Shown: positions 32,473 through 40,137, counted from the first letter of the stretch. The stretch is DNA of 40,774 nucleotides from Desulfomonilia bacterium (GCA_036567785.1 DATCTV010000011.1:1-40774); one strand, 5' to 3'. The notes: generated by a model from the sequence alone, not told the origin. Numbers and translations are program-made.

Positions 32473-33753
32473 TCAAGGCGTGGTGCAGATCTTGTTGCCG
32501 CTGATTGTTATGACCCCGCCTATTCCGCCTCCTGCAAGTACCTGGTTCATAAGCTCCTCGGCAAGCAATGTGCATAGCATGGGGTTGTCAGTTATTTCAT
32601 AATCTCCGCCAACTCTCTCCAGGCCTGCAATCCCCAAAACCGTCAAGGAGTCATTTCCACTTATCGACAAGTCATCACCGACCGATTTCAGGTTATCAAG
32701 AGCGGACAGGTTCGTTAAGGCGTCATTAACCCAAATAATCAGTCTTCCGCCAACCGATATCAGGTTATCGAGTCCGTAAAGGCTGGTCAAAGCATCATTG
32801 TGTCTAATATCCAGGGTTCCTACAATGGATGTGATGTTTTCAAGACCGTCAAGACTGGTCAAGGATTCATTACACCAAATAGACAGGTATCCACCAACCG
32901 ATGTGATGTTCTCAAGGCCGTCAAGGCTTGTCAGGACGGGATTGCCACCATAATACAATTCACCGATTATAAGGTTTCTATTTACCGAAGTGAGGTTCTC
33001 AAGCCCGGACAGGTTTATTAAGGCATCATTACCAGAAATACTTATGCTTCCTCCAATCGATGTCATGTTCTCAAGTGCAGACAGGCTCGTTAATGCGGTA
33101 TTACCAACAATCTTCAAATCTCTACCAATCGAAGAGACATTTTCGAGCCCTGCCAGGCTCTTCAGCAATTCATTGTTCACTATCTTCAGATCACCGCCTA
33201 TCGTGGTCAGTTTGTCAAGATCTTGAAGGTTTTCGATATATGCAGCGATTATTAAAGATCCTGTCACAGTGGTGTATCCCCTCAGAGACTTAAGATCAGA
33301 GATATAATAAATATAATAATCACCTGATATCACTGTAGAGCTGTTCGGGTTTGTCTTCACCTCCCATGTTCTGGAGTCGACTGTCTTCCATGTCCATATG
33401 ATGTTGAAACAAGTGACATCATCGCAATAAAATTCCGGTTGATAGGTTTGATACTCGCAGGTAACAGTATTGCTCTTATTGGACATCCAGGTATCGGTAT
33501 CAAAACTTAATTCATACTCATTCTTCCCTCTGCTGACTTCTTCATTCAGTGTTGAATGATTACTGATGGACCAGACACATTTACTGGTTGGTGTATTCAC
33601 CGGCCCATCAACCTTAAAGAGAACCTTATCTCCCGGCTTCATTTCGATAACTTGATTCGGGTTCGGCGAGGCTGAAATGATCTTGCACCCTGACAATCCA
33701 AACGCCAAAACCAACCAGACCAATCCGATGACAATCAATCCGCCTCTTTTCAT
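32473..33753 (-). CDS. Leucine-rich-repeat lipoprotein D
   Basis: The longest paralogue (426 residues), starting MKRGGLIVIGLVWLVLAFGL, lipobox LSGC, GAGGAGG ribosome site. N-terminal beta domain with VIEMKPGDKVLFKVDGP and SKCVWSISN, a Cys pair region (FYCDDVTCFN), then about eight repeats such as LENMTSIGGSISISGNDAL. The C-terminal cap is EITDNPMLCTLLAEELMNQ then GGGIGGVITISGNK. It is followed by its own hairpin and precedes, in transcription order, lipoprotein C. Function unknown; a role in surface binding is inferred from repeats and lipidation. Confidence 0.82.
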   Translation of the reverse strand: MKRGGLIVIGLVWLVLAFGLSGCKIISASPNPNQVIEMKPGDKVLFKVDGPVNTPTSKCVWSISNHSTLNEEVSRGKNEYELSFDTDTWMSNKSNTVTCEYQTYQPEFYCDDVTCFNIIWTWKTVDSRTWEVKTNPNSSTVISGDYYIYYISDLKSLRGYTTVTGSLIIAAYIENLQDLDKLTTIGGDLKIVNNELLKSLAGLENVSSIGRDLKIVGNTALTSLSALENMTSIGGSISISGNDALINLSGLENLTSVNRNLIIGELYYGGNPVLTSLDGLENITSVGGYLSIWCNESLTSLDGLENITSIVGTLDIRHNDALTSLYGLDNLISVGGRLIIWVNDALTNLSALDNLKSVGDDLSISGNDSLTVLGIAGLERVGGDYEITDNPMLCTLLAEELMNQVLAGGGIGGVITISGNKICTTP

Positions 33754-33790
33754 TTTTTCCTCCTCTAAATTTACTCAGCAATGCCGTCTC

Positions 33791-35632
33791 TCATTCGCCG
33801 TGCTCCGTAGAGTGCAGCCATTCAGCGAATGGCTTGAGGTCAAGCCTGACCCAGCTGTCATCAACGCCTTTTGCCCAGTCGCCGTAATAGCCGAAGAGCG
33901 CCTTTACGGTTCGGGCCCTGTTGTCTATGATCGCATGGTGCCCCTCTACAGGGCCGCCAATCTTGTAGCGCTTGAGGTTGTCGATATTCCGGTTTGGGTT
34001 CATGAAATCGATTATCTCGCGGGCTTTTTCATAATCGATATTCCCATAGTCATTGCCGATCATTTCTACCATCTTGTTGTAGCGGAACACGGTCGTCTTT
34101 ATCTTGCCCTTGATGAGGATCATGCCAGGGTTGTAGGTGGTGAAGACCATGCGCGGGATGACATAGTTGTTGGCCGTAACCACGACATCCGGCCAGGATT
34201 CCATCTGGTCCGGAAAGTAGAGCAGGTAATTCATTTCATCGCCGTTCATGTAGCCGATACTGATATTCTTAAATTCATCCGGATATATCCATGATTGATC
34301 CCTGATGAGCATGCCCCTGTCAGGAAGAGGCTCATCTTTGAGCTTGTTTATTAGTGGCCAGAGAAGCACCTGGTTCCAGACAGGCATAACGTACGGTCCG
34401 GTATAGGGAGGATCACTGCGGCCCTCTTCAACCACCAGGCCATTCATATATGTAACGCTTCGGTCATCGTCGGCTATAACATACAGCCAGGATACTCCGC
34501 GATCCATTGCCTTCATTCGCGCTACAGCCTCGTCCAGACTGGCGCTATTTTGCATTATGTCGCGGAATACGAAAAGCGAGCCCATGCCTGGAGTCGAACG
34601 CGTGCATGCACCCCGCACTACGTCCACCCCCATCGAAAGACCATCGTCGTTGACAGCGGTAGGATGGCCGACGTACCCTGGTGTGCTCACGGCAATGAAA
34701 GGGTGCCCCTCTTCGGGAAGATAGACCGCCATGCAGGCTACATCCTGGTATATGTCGCCGGTGACGAACATGAAATCCCTGCCGTGATAAACCTCGCCGC
34801 CAACAGTTGAGTTTCCTGACACTACAAATTCATTGCAGCCCATTATGTAAGGATCGGCATTCGGGAATATGATGCGGCCGCCGGAGATGCTGACACTCTC
34901 ATCGAGGCGCTTGAGTGCCACCGTCTGTTTCTGAGAGGTGAGCTTTGCCCTGAGTCCATTTAGAATATCAGCAAATTTCTGTGTCATTGGCATTACACCT
35001 GTGGAGAGTATTGCATACATAGCGTCAAAGCCCTCGTTCATAAGCATTACATCGCGGGCGTCCACCTTGTAACCATGTGCGGTTGCGCCGTCTTCCATGC
35101 CGGCCATCTCATCCTCAAGATAATCGAGGATAACAGGCCTGGCTTCTTCACAGAGTATACGGACCTGGCCTTTCAAAAAGTTATATAGTTCAGGGAAATC
35201 CTCGCTTTTGATTCCGGTCAGTGCCTCAGCGGCCTTATCTATGAAGGCCCCGGTCATCTGCTGGGTCCCAGCCGGCAAGAGATAGCCCATCTGATAACCC
35301 ATGCAGTATGAGCTGCCTCTGAGGACCAGGCAGTATTTTGGCAGCAGTCCAACATGCTGGCCCGAGGCGTTGGTCCCCTCCGAGTAAGCCCCGTCGAAGG
35401 CAGCCAGGTAGCCTGTATAGGTGTTTCCACTGACACGGTCGGTGCATTTAACACTATCGAGCAGCGTCAGACCCTGCGCTGTCAGCATTTCCGGAATGTT
35501 TAATTGAGACTGCAGGACCTGATGATTTTCGTTTATGCTGCCGTTGTCGGAATTCTGGCCTATGCCGGACTGCCGCCCGCAGCCTGCCAGACCTACACAG
35601 ATAAACAATAATACTGTCAGGCTCCTTTTCAT
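33791..35632 (-). CDS. Lipoprotein with C45/acyltransferase-like Ntn-hydrolase domain
   Basis: A 613-residue protein starting MKRSLTVLLFICVGLAGC (GTGAGG upstream; lipobox Cys18). After a 250-residue N-terminal region comes IMGCNEFVVSGNSTVGGE, where Cys266 fits the N-terminal nucleophile of the acyl-CoA:6-aminopenicillanate acyltransferase (AAT) / peptidase C45 group, then GRDFMF, AVSTPGYVGHPTAVNDDGLS and WLYVIADDDRSVTYMNG. In that superfamily the Cys is freed by autocleavage and hydrolyses amide bonds. Whether the protein self-cleaves is unknown. It shares strand and neighbourhood with the serine hydrolase and LRR lipoproteins. Confidence 0.75.
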   Translation of the reverse strand: MKRSLTVLLFICVGLAGCGRQSGIGQNSDNGSINENHQVLQSQLNIPEMLTAQGLTLLDSVKCTDRVSGNTYTGYLAAFDGAYSEGTNASGQHVGLLPKYCLVLRGSSYCMGYQMGYLLPAGTQQMTGAFIDKAAEALTGIKSEDFPELYNFLKGQVRILCEEARPVILDYLEDEMAGMEDGATAHGYKVDARDVMLMNEGFDAMYAILSTGVMPMTQKFADILNGLRAKLTSQKQTVALKRLDESVSISGGRIIFPNADPYIMGCNEFVVSGNSTVGGEVYHGRDFMFVTGDIYQDVACMAVYLPEEGHPFIAVSTPGYVGHPTAVNDDGLSMGVDVVRGACTRSTPGMGSLFVFRDIMQNSASLDEAVARMKAMDRGVSWLYVIADDDRSVTYMNGLVVEEGRSDPPYTGPYVMPVWNQVLLWPLINKLKDEPLPDRGMLIRDQSWIYPDEFKNISIGYMNGDEMNYLLYFPDQMESWPDVVVTANNYVIPRMVFTTYNPGMILIKGKIKTTVFRYNKMVEMIGNDYGNIDYEKAREIIDFMNPNRNIDNLKRYKIGGPVEGHHAIIDNRARTVKALFGYYGDWAKGVDDSWVRLDLKPFAEWLHSTEHGE

Positions 35633-35738
35633 AACAACCTCACTCAACTTTCTATTTTTATGCTTTCAAACAGGACCGGTGGAATTCATCTGGCAATCAT
35701 GTTTTCTATTTCGAATCCCCGTTATCGTAAAGACTTTA

Positions 35739-35807
35739 TTACCCGGAAAATCCAAGAAACATAGTTGTCAAAAGAATCTCCTGGATCTTCACTTTTGTAT
35801 TTTTCAT
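35739..35807 (-). other. Short frame with strong ribosome site, possible gene remnant
   Basis: GAGAGGAGG precedes ATG 35807, opening 22 codons that look like the start of a signal peptide (MKNTKVKIQEILLTTMFLG) before a TAA at 35739. It may be the stub of a lost secreted protein. The rest of 35633-36111 shows no gene; a second AAGGAGG near 35940 is followed by only 13 codons. The region reads like decayed coding DNA. Confidence 0.3.
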
Positions 35808-36049
35808 ATGCCTCCTCTCATATTTCTGGCGGCCTCAATCAGACTGTTCCGGGCCGGTATCTCAGATCATCAGGCCTTTAAACCTGCTATTTGCAGGCTG
35901 AACGGCATGACATTAAAATATAAAACAATAGACCTCCTTTTTTAAAAAATTATCCCATTTCAATTATTTTCATAATGATAGATCACTTTGCCAATGTCAA
36001 TTGCAGTATTCACCTAAAGCTGAACTTTTTATTTTTCTCGACTGAGCAG

Positions 36050-36066
36050 GTTCGCAATTTGCGAAT
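36050..36066. promoter_or_regulatory. Palindromic operator-like site, copy 2
   Basis: GTTCGCAATTTGCGAAT has the same GTTCGCA-N3-TGCGAA layout as the site at 31047-31063. It is about 45 bp upstream of the -35 hexamer of the DAHP synthase leader promoter, so a regulator bound here could affect that promoter, or the site may belong to lost neighbouring DNA. Confidence 0.4.
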
Positions 36067-36111
36067 ACCAATGACGGTGCTAATAATTCACCGATTAAAA
36101 AAACATCCCTA

Positions 36112-36140
36112 TTGCCCATAAACCGAATATAAGATATAAT
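36112..36140 (+). promoter_or_regulatory. Promoter of the DAHP synthase leader transcript
   Basis: TTGCCC (36112-36117), 17-nt spacer, perfect TATAAT (36135-36140). The expected start, seven bases after the -10, is A36147, which is also the first base of the leader-peptide ATG. The transcript may therefore be leaderless, which fits the absence of a ribosome site there. Confidence 0.78.
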
Positions 36141-36146
36141 GATTAC

Positions 36147-36221
36147 ATGATGAACATTACAGCAAACAGGTTCTTTAGCTTTTATTTCTGGTATTTTATC
36201 CAGGAGCCGCCTGTGCGCTGA
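36147..36221 (+). CDS. Aromatic-rich leader peptide of the DAHP synthase attenuator
   Basis: A 24-residue peptide with the core RFFSFYFWYF: five Phe, two Tyr and one Trp in ten codons (36168-36197). Runs of the end-product amino acid's codons are the mark of attenuation leaders such as those of pheA and trp operons. Slow translation for lack of charged tRNA-Phe, -Tyr or -Trp would stall the ribosome here. The stop at 36219 lies just past the 5' strand of the antiterminator. Two tandem ATGs (36147, 36150) are possible starts. Confidence 0.85.
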   Translation: MMNITANRFFSFYFWYFIQEPPVR

Positions 36222-36282
36222 GGTGTTCCTCAAACAAGAACACAAAGGCCGCGGGAGGCTCAAACCCCCGCGGCCTTTTCTA
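36204..36282 (+). promoter_or_regulatory. Transcription attenuator: antiterminator and Rho-independent terminator
   Basis: Terminator: AAAGGCCGCGGG (36244-36255) with CCCGCGGCCTTT (36267-36278), a perfect 12-bp stem ending in TTTTCTATTT. Competing antiterminator: GAGCCGCCTGTG (36204-36215) pairs with CGCGGGAGGCTC (36250-36261), eleven of twelve positions counting G-U pairs, which takes away half of the terminator's 5' arm. A small GTGTTC/GAACAC hairpin lies between. A ribosome stalled on the Phe/Tyr/Trp codons leaves 36204-36215 free, so read-through follows; one that reaches the stop covers it, so the terminator forms. Pairings are seen in the sequence; regulation is inferred by analogy with known attenuators. 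Confidence 0.85.
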
Positions 36283-36336
36283 TTTCAGGCCATCAACAGG
36301 GGGGAATGGGTCAGGCGGCAAAAAAATGGAGGCCGT

Positions 36337-37218
36337 ATGATTCTACCCTTGAGGAAGGAACCACCAGGAAACAATCTGCCACCTCAGACTGTTCAGAGAC
36401 GTCCCTACAAACTCGCCGCGATAGAGAGCAGGAGCAAAACAACGCAGGTGGAGCTCGGTTTCGGAGTAACTGTAGGAAGCAAAAAAATCGTGATAATGGC
36501 CGGGCCCTGCGCCGTTGAGTCGCCTGACCAGATCGATGAAGTCTGCAAATCGATTAAAACAAGCGGCGCTCATGTCCTGAGAGGAGGAGCATTCAAACCC
36601 AGGACCTCACCTTATGCGTTCCAGGGACTCGAAGAGGAAGGTCTCAAGCTTCTCTCATCCGCGAGAAACAGATATATGACCCCAGTCGTGACCGAAGTGA
36701 TGGATATCGAGCATATAGGCATGGTTTCGGAATATGCCGACTGCCTGCAGATAGGGGCAAGAAACATCCAGAATTTTGCGCTCCTGAAAGAAGTGGGCAA
36801 GGCAAAAAAGCCGGTTCTTATAAAGCGCGGCCTTGCAACGACCATCGAAGAGCTTCTTATGTCAGCCGAGTATGTGCTCGCAGGCGGGAATGATCAGGTG
36901 ATCCTCTGCGAGCGCGGAATTCGGACATTCGAAACAGCAACCCGTAACACTCTTGACCTTAGCGCCATACCAGTGCTCAAGGAAAGGACTCATCTGCCGG
37001 TAATTGTCGATCCCTCGCATGCAACCGGACATGCAAGATATGTCGGGCCGATGGCATATGCTGCAATTGCTGCAGGCGCAGATGGTCTTATGATTGAGAT
37101 ACATCCCGACCCTGACAAGGCGCTTTCGGACGGCCCGCAATCCCTTCGTCCCGCTGAGTTCGAGACACTGATGAAAGGGATCAGGCAAATGGCAAAGGTC
37201 ATGGGCAGGGGTATCTGA
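36337..37218 (+). CDS. aroF: 3-deoxy-7-phosphoheptulonate (DAHP) synthase, type I-beta
   Basis: A 293-residue enzyme of the AroF/AroA(Q)-like I-beta class: IVIMAGPCAVES, LRGGAFKPRTSPYAFQG, LQIGARNIQNFALL, VLIKRGL, ILCERGIRTFE, VIVDPSHATG and GADGLMIEIHPDP. It condenses phosphoenolpyruvate with erythrose 4-phosphate, the first step of aromatic synthesis. No fused ACT or chorismate mutase domain is present, so end-product control by allostery is not evident, which gives meaning to the attenuator upstream. ATG 36337 has GGAGG; a frame reaching to 36223 runs through the terminator and is not the gene start. Confidence 0.95.
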   Translation: MILPLRKEPPGNNLPPQTVQRRPYKLAAIESRSKTTQVELGFGVTVGSKKIVIMAGPCAVESPDQIDEVCKSIKTSGAHVLRGGAFKPRTSPYAFQGLEEEGLKLLSSARNRYMTPVVTEVMDIEHIGMVSEYADCLQIGARNIQNFALLKEVGKAKKPVLIKRGLATTIEELLMSAEYVLAGGNDQVILCERGIRTFETATRNTLDLSAIPVLKERTHLPVIVDPSHATGHARYVGPMAYAAIAAGADGLMIEIHPDPDKALSDGPQSLRPAEFETLMKGIRQMAKVMGRGI

Positions 37219-37271
37219 AGGATGAATTATGCATCTTGATTTCACAGCCGTGAGGCTTTAATATTAGGTAC

Positions 37272-37793
37272 ATGGCTCACTTCAATCCATTCCATAAAAG
37301 TGTGCTGAGGGCAGGCTCCGACATAGCCGATAGTATCCTCATGCGTAATACCAGAACTGACTTCAAGAACAGGTATGATGTATCCACACTGGCCGACGGT
37401 TCAGACAATAAAGGCCTGTATGATTCATTCGCAAGACTTATGTCATGTGAGGTGAACGGCAGGATCATACACTACAGGATATGCCTCAATGATGAAGACA
37501 TCATGGAATTTCTCCGGCACAATTCCGAAATTGATATGCTCACTTTCATCGTATTTGTCATGACTCATGAACTTGTTCATATTCACAGGTTTTCTATGGG
37601 CGAAGCCGATTTTGACAAAGTTGATCAGGATGAGGAGATCATCGTGGATAACCTGACGCGTCTGTTTCTGGCAAAATATCCGCCTGCCGGCAGGGAAAGG
37701 GTTTTCAGGCTACTTGACAAACTTACACCACCGCCACTATATAATCATCGCACAATATTTGAAACAGGAGGTCGTTTCAATGCCTATCTATGA
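37272..37793 (+). CDS. Conserved-looking protein with HExxH metalloprotease-like motif
   Basis: A 173-residue protein of unknown family. The segment [16 protein letters not shown] has the HExxH zinc motif with a hydrophobic helix before it, and [18 protein letters not shown] follows with acidic residues that could supply the third ligand. No signal peptide is seen, so it is probably cytoplasmic. Its last 14 bases overlap the zinc-ribbon gene, which suggests co-translation. Only a weak ribosome site precedes the ATG. Peptidase activity is inferred from the motif only. Confidence 0.7.
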   Translation: MAHFNPFHKSVLRAGSDIADSILMRNTRTDFKNRYDVSTLADGSDNKGLYDSFARLMSCEVNGRIIHYRICLNDEDIMEFLRHNSEIDMLTFIVFVMTHELVHIHRFSMGEADFDKVDQDEEIIVDNLTRLFLAKYPPAGRERVFRLLDKLTPPPLYNHRTIFETGGRFNAYL

Positions 37794-38061
37794 GTACAAA
37801 TGCTTGAAGTGCAGCAATGATTTCGAGGCAATGCAGAAGTTCTCTGATGCCCCGATTTCAAAATGCCCCAGCTGCGGAGGCAGAGTGAAAAAAAAGATGT
37901 CAAACACTTCGTTTCAGCTCAAGGGTTCAGGCTGGTACATGACAGATTATGCAAAAAAAGGCACAAGAAGCCCTTCAACCGAAACAAGCGATACGAAGGA
38001 CAGCACACCGGCCACTGCTTCAGACGATGTGAAATCTTCAACATCCACCGGTACGGAATAG
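37780..38061 (+). CDS. FmdB-family putative regulatory zinc-ribbon protein
   Basis: A 93-residue protein with [16 protein letters not shown] and [21 protein letters not shown], the CxxC...CxxC zinc ribbon and [10 protein letters not shown] segment of the FmdB family, followed by a low-complexity Ser/Thr/Asp tail. Strong ACAGGAGG site; starts inside the end of the previous gene. Family members are small and of unclear function, first noted near formamidase genes. Longer reading to 37714 lacks support. Confidence 0.9.
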   Translation: MPIYEYKCLKCSNDFEAMQKFSDAPISKCPSCGGRVKKKMSNTSFQLKGSGWYMTDYAKKGTRSPSTETSDTKDSTPATASDDVKSSTSTGTE

Positions 38062-38071
38062 GTAATCAAAT

Positions 38072-38545
38072 TTGCCGCTTTCTCACATAAACAAAGAAGG
38101 CGACATCAATATGGTGGATGTCGGGAATAAAGTCCCGACAAAACGTATTGCAGCAGCCCGCGGCAAAATCTCAATGAGCAGAGAAGCCTTTGAGGCCATA
38201 ACATCAGGTACGGTCTCCAAGGGAAATGTACTGGCAACTGCAAAAATCGCAGGCATTATGGCGGCGAAAAATACATCATCGACAATACCGCTGTGCCACC
38301 CCCTGCAGATTGAAAAGGTATCAATAGATTTTTACCCTGACGAGAAAACCTGCTCTTTCGAAGCCGAGGCCATAGTAAGTGTTTCAGGAAAGACAGGCGT
38401 AGAAATGGAAGCGATACACTCAGTCAGCATAGCGCTCATTACAATATATGACATGGCCAAGGCAGTCGATAAATCCATGACAATCAGCGATATCCGGCTG
38501 ATGGAAAAATCCGGCGGCAAGAGCGGAAATTACAAACGACGCTGA
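38072..38545 (+). CDS. moaC: Cyclic pyranopterin monophosphate synthase MoaC
   Basis: A 157-residue MoaC with SHINKEGDINMVDVG, GNVLATAKIAGIMAAK, IPLCHPLQIEKV, SGKTGVEMEAIHSVS, YDMAKAVDK and the C-terminal EKSGGKSGNYKRR. With MoaA it makes cyclic pyranopterin monophosphate for molybdenum or tungsten cofactor, consistent with an anaerobe using formate dehydrogenases or similar. The start is TTG 38072 with AATAGGTAA upstream; the normal MoaC N-terminus begins here and the first ATG (38111) would remove conserved residues. It is 10 nt after the FmdB-type gene. Confidence 0.96.
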   Translation: MPLSHINKEGDINMVDVGNKVPTKRIAAARGKISMSREAFEAITSGTVSKGNVLATAKIAGIMAAKNTSSTIPLCHPLQIEKVSIDFYPDEKTCSFEAEAIVSVSGKTGVEMEAIHSVSIALITIYDMAKAVDKSMTISDIRLMEKSGGKSGNYKRR

Positions 38546-38554
38546 ACTTATCAA

Positions 38555-38568
38555 ACAGTAATTACTGT
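38555..38568. terminator. Short palindrome between convergent genes
   Basis: ACAGTAATTACTGT is a perfect 14-bp inverted repeat in the 44-bp gap between moaC and the convergent membrane-protein gene. It has no strong T-run in either direction (GAATAAAATTT and TTTGATAA), so it is at most a weak bidirectional terminator. Confidence 0.35.
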
Positions 38569-38589
38569 CAGAATAAAATTTGAGAAGAA

Positions 38590-39150
38590 CTACCCGCCGA
38601 GTCTGGCTGAAAACAATTTAGACCCGATATGCCCCAGCACGATCTGGCATCCAAGGCAAAGGATAAGCAGTATTATAACTGCGGCAGCGGCATTTGCCTG
38701 AAAACCGAAGAGGAATACGATCACTGCAATAGCGCAGGTTATCACGAAGAAAAGGCCTGCGAAAATCATCTTTGTTTTCAGAGCCGGCGTAGTCAATTTT
38801 TTAAATCGTACTTTCGCGTCAATCAGACCTGTCAGGATAGCAGGCAAAGAAAATACAGGCAGAAGAAGAGACAGCACTCTGGCACTAATAAGGAAGTTTC
38901 TGCCAAAGATTTGCCCTAGAATAATGCCCAAAATGATAAATGGTATCAGAACGACAACAAAAGCCTGGGGAAAATGAACAGCGATGGGATGCATGTGAAG
39001 ATTAAGAATAAAGGCCCTTTTCGGGGAGATATTCTCCTTGTAGGGTTCAAAAACCGTTTTCGGTAATCCGCAGGCAGGGCAGACATCTTTCAGCTTGTCC
39101 CCACCAATGATATATCCGCAGGCCCTGCATCTCAACAAAGTGCGTTCCAT
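38590..39150 (-). CDS. Rubredoxin-like zinc-ribbon membrane protein (DUF2231-like)
   Basis: A 186-residue protein starting MERTLLRCRACGYIIGG (CAGGAATAATT upstream). The N-terminal CRAC...CPACG pairs form a rubredoxin-like metal site; then four membrane helices with HPIAVHFPQAFVVVL before the first, the DUF2231 pattern. It may be a membrane redox protein. It is next to hemerythrin and a superoxide-reductase-fold-like gene, so an oxygen or peroxide defence role is possible, by context only. Frame to 39204 has no ribosome site. Confidence 0.8.
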   Translation of the reverse strand: MERTLLRCRACGYIIGGDKLKDVCPACGLPKTVFEPYKENISPKRAFILNLHMHPIAVHFPQAFVVVLIPFIILGIILGQIFGRNFLISARVLSLLLPVFSLPAILTGLIDAKVRFKKLTTPALKTKMIFAGLFFVITCAIAVIVFLFGFQANAAAAVIILLILCLGCQIVLGHIGSKLFSARLGG

Positions 39151-39229
39151 AATTATTCCTGAATAAAAAAAACCCGGTTTTGGAATGAAGTCTATACCCT
39201 TCACTCAGATTTACCGTATGCCGCAGTCA

Positions 39230-39772
39230 TTATGGATTTACAACTGATTTTTCAACAGCATCGGCTACCTTATTATATTTCTCATGTATCATGTTCCTGT
39301 CGAACTCATAAAACCCGGAAAGCATGGCATCCTGTTCATCTTTTGAAAAATATTCCATTACCGGAAAGAAAAAGTGCTTGTCCTCTTTTTCTATATGTCC
39401 GGGATAAAATTCCGTAAGCGTTTTGAGACAATCAGTCATTTCAGTAAGCGACCCTGCATTGCCATTTAAAAAGTCTTCTTTGGCCTTGACCAGCCTGCCG
39501 ACTGTTTTTCTTGCAAAGACATGCTCTTCTATTAATTCATTCATGATGCGTTCATGTTCGGCCGACAGGGGCTTCTTTTTCATGTCCCTGAAAAGGATGT
39601 CCTCTTCTTTTCCGTGATGCGTACGGTCTGCATAAATCCGTATGAAATCAACGATCGTATCAACCAGAACCGGATCAAAACCTGAATCGATTCGTGCAGT
39701 CATTTTCTCAACGGAACGAAGCATACGCTCAATCAGCCTGTGTTCCCACATTAATGGTCCGATCGGCTTCAT
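39230..39772 (-). CDS. Hemerythrin-domain (HHE) protein
   Basis: A 180-residue four-helix protein with the HHE iron ligands in order: MWEHRLIERML, RTHHGKEEDILF, LIEEHVFARK and YPGHIEKEDKHFFFPV. Hemerythrins bind oxygen, nitric oxide or iron in a di-iron site. Its start overlaps the next gene upstream by four bases (ATGA), so the two are coupled. No signal peptide, so cytoplasmic. Confidence 0.92.
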   Translation of the reverse strand: MKPIGPLMWEHRLIERMLRSVEKMTARIDSGFDPVLVDTIVDFIRIYADRTHHGKEEDILFRDMKKKPLSAEHERIMNELIEEHVFARKTVGRLVKAKEDFLNGNAGSLTEMTDCLKTLTEFYPGHIEKEDKHFFFPVMEYFSKDEQDAMLSGFYEFDRNMIHEKYNKVADAVEKSVVNP

Positions 39773-40137
39773 TTTACAACCATCTTGACTGTTTTGCTTC
39801 CATACATATTGCAGGTCGCCGTTACTTCAAACTCATCACCAATTCCGGCAGGGATTTTATAAGTATATGTAAAAGTTTTTTTATCGGGCTGATTTTTATA
39901 GGTATTTGCACTTATCATCTGACCGTTCTTTTTTATCTCTACTGTCTTGATGTAATGTATGCCAGGCACAAATGAAGCATGTGTAATTGTTGCTGTCAAT
40001 GTCTGGGTCGAAATATCATATGAAAGCTGAATGTCACTGGGCGGGGTAGCATTGGCCGGAACCGGCAGTACAGATGAGAAACCCACGGCAAGGACTGTCA
40101 AGATAATTATTCCGAAAGTTTTATAAACATATGTCAT
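39769..40137 (-). CDS. Secreted small beta protein, desulfoferrodoxin/superoxide-reductase-fold-like
   Basis: A 122-residue protein with a signal peptide (cleavage near PANATPP). The mature part, THASFVPGIHYIKTVEIKKN then GDEFEVTATCNMYGSKTV, resembles the SOR domain pattern H-x5-HYIxWIEL ... V-x-A-x-CNLHG. Two histidines and the Cys can be aligned, but the His in CNxHG is Tyr here and the first His ligand is not found, so an active iron centre II is doubtful. SoxZ-type Ig folds are another possibility. Coupled to the hemerythrin gene by a four-base overlap. Confidence 0.6.
   Translation of the reverse strand: MTYVYKTFGIIILTVLAVGFSSVLPVPANATPPSDIQLSYDISTQTLTATITHASFVPGIHYIKTVEIKKNGQMISANTYKNQPDKKTFTYTYKIPAGIGDEFEVTATCNMYGSKTVKMVVK

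Noticed and set aside
31427-33200. Regularly spaced near-identical units as a CRISPR array
   Set aside because: The units are contiguous 72-bp coding repeats in frame with leucine-rich repeats; there are no unique spacers and no cas genes.
35535-35945. 136-codon plus-strand frame upstream of the DAHP synthase leader
   Set aside because: Its first part is antisense to the C45-like lipoprotein's signal region and the rest has no coding texture.
36223-36336. N-terminal extension of DAHP synthase back to 36223
   Set aside because: These codons run through the attenuator terminator; the GGAGG site and family N-terminus support ATG 36337.
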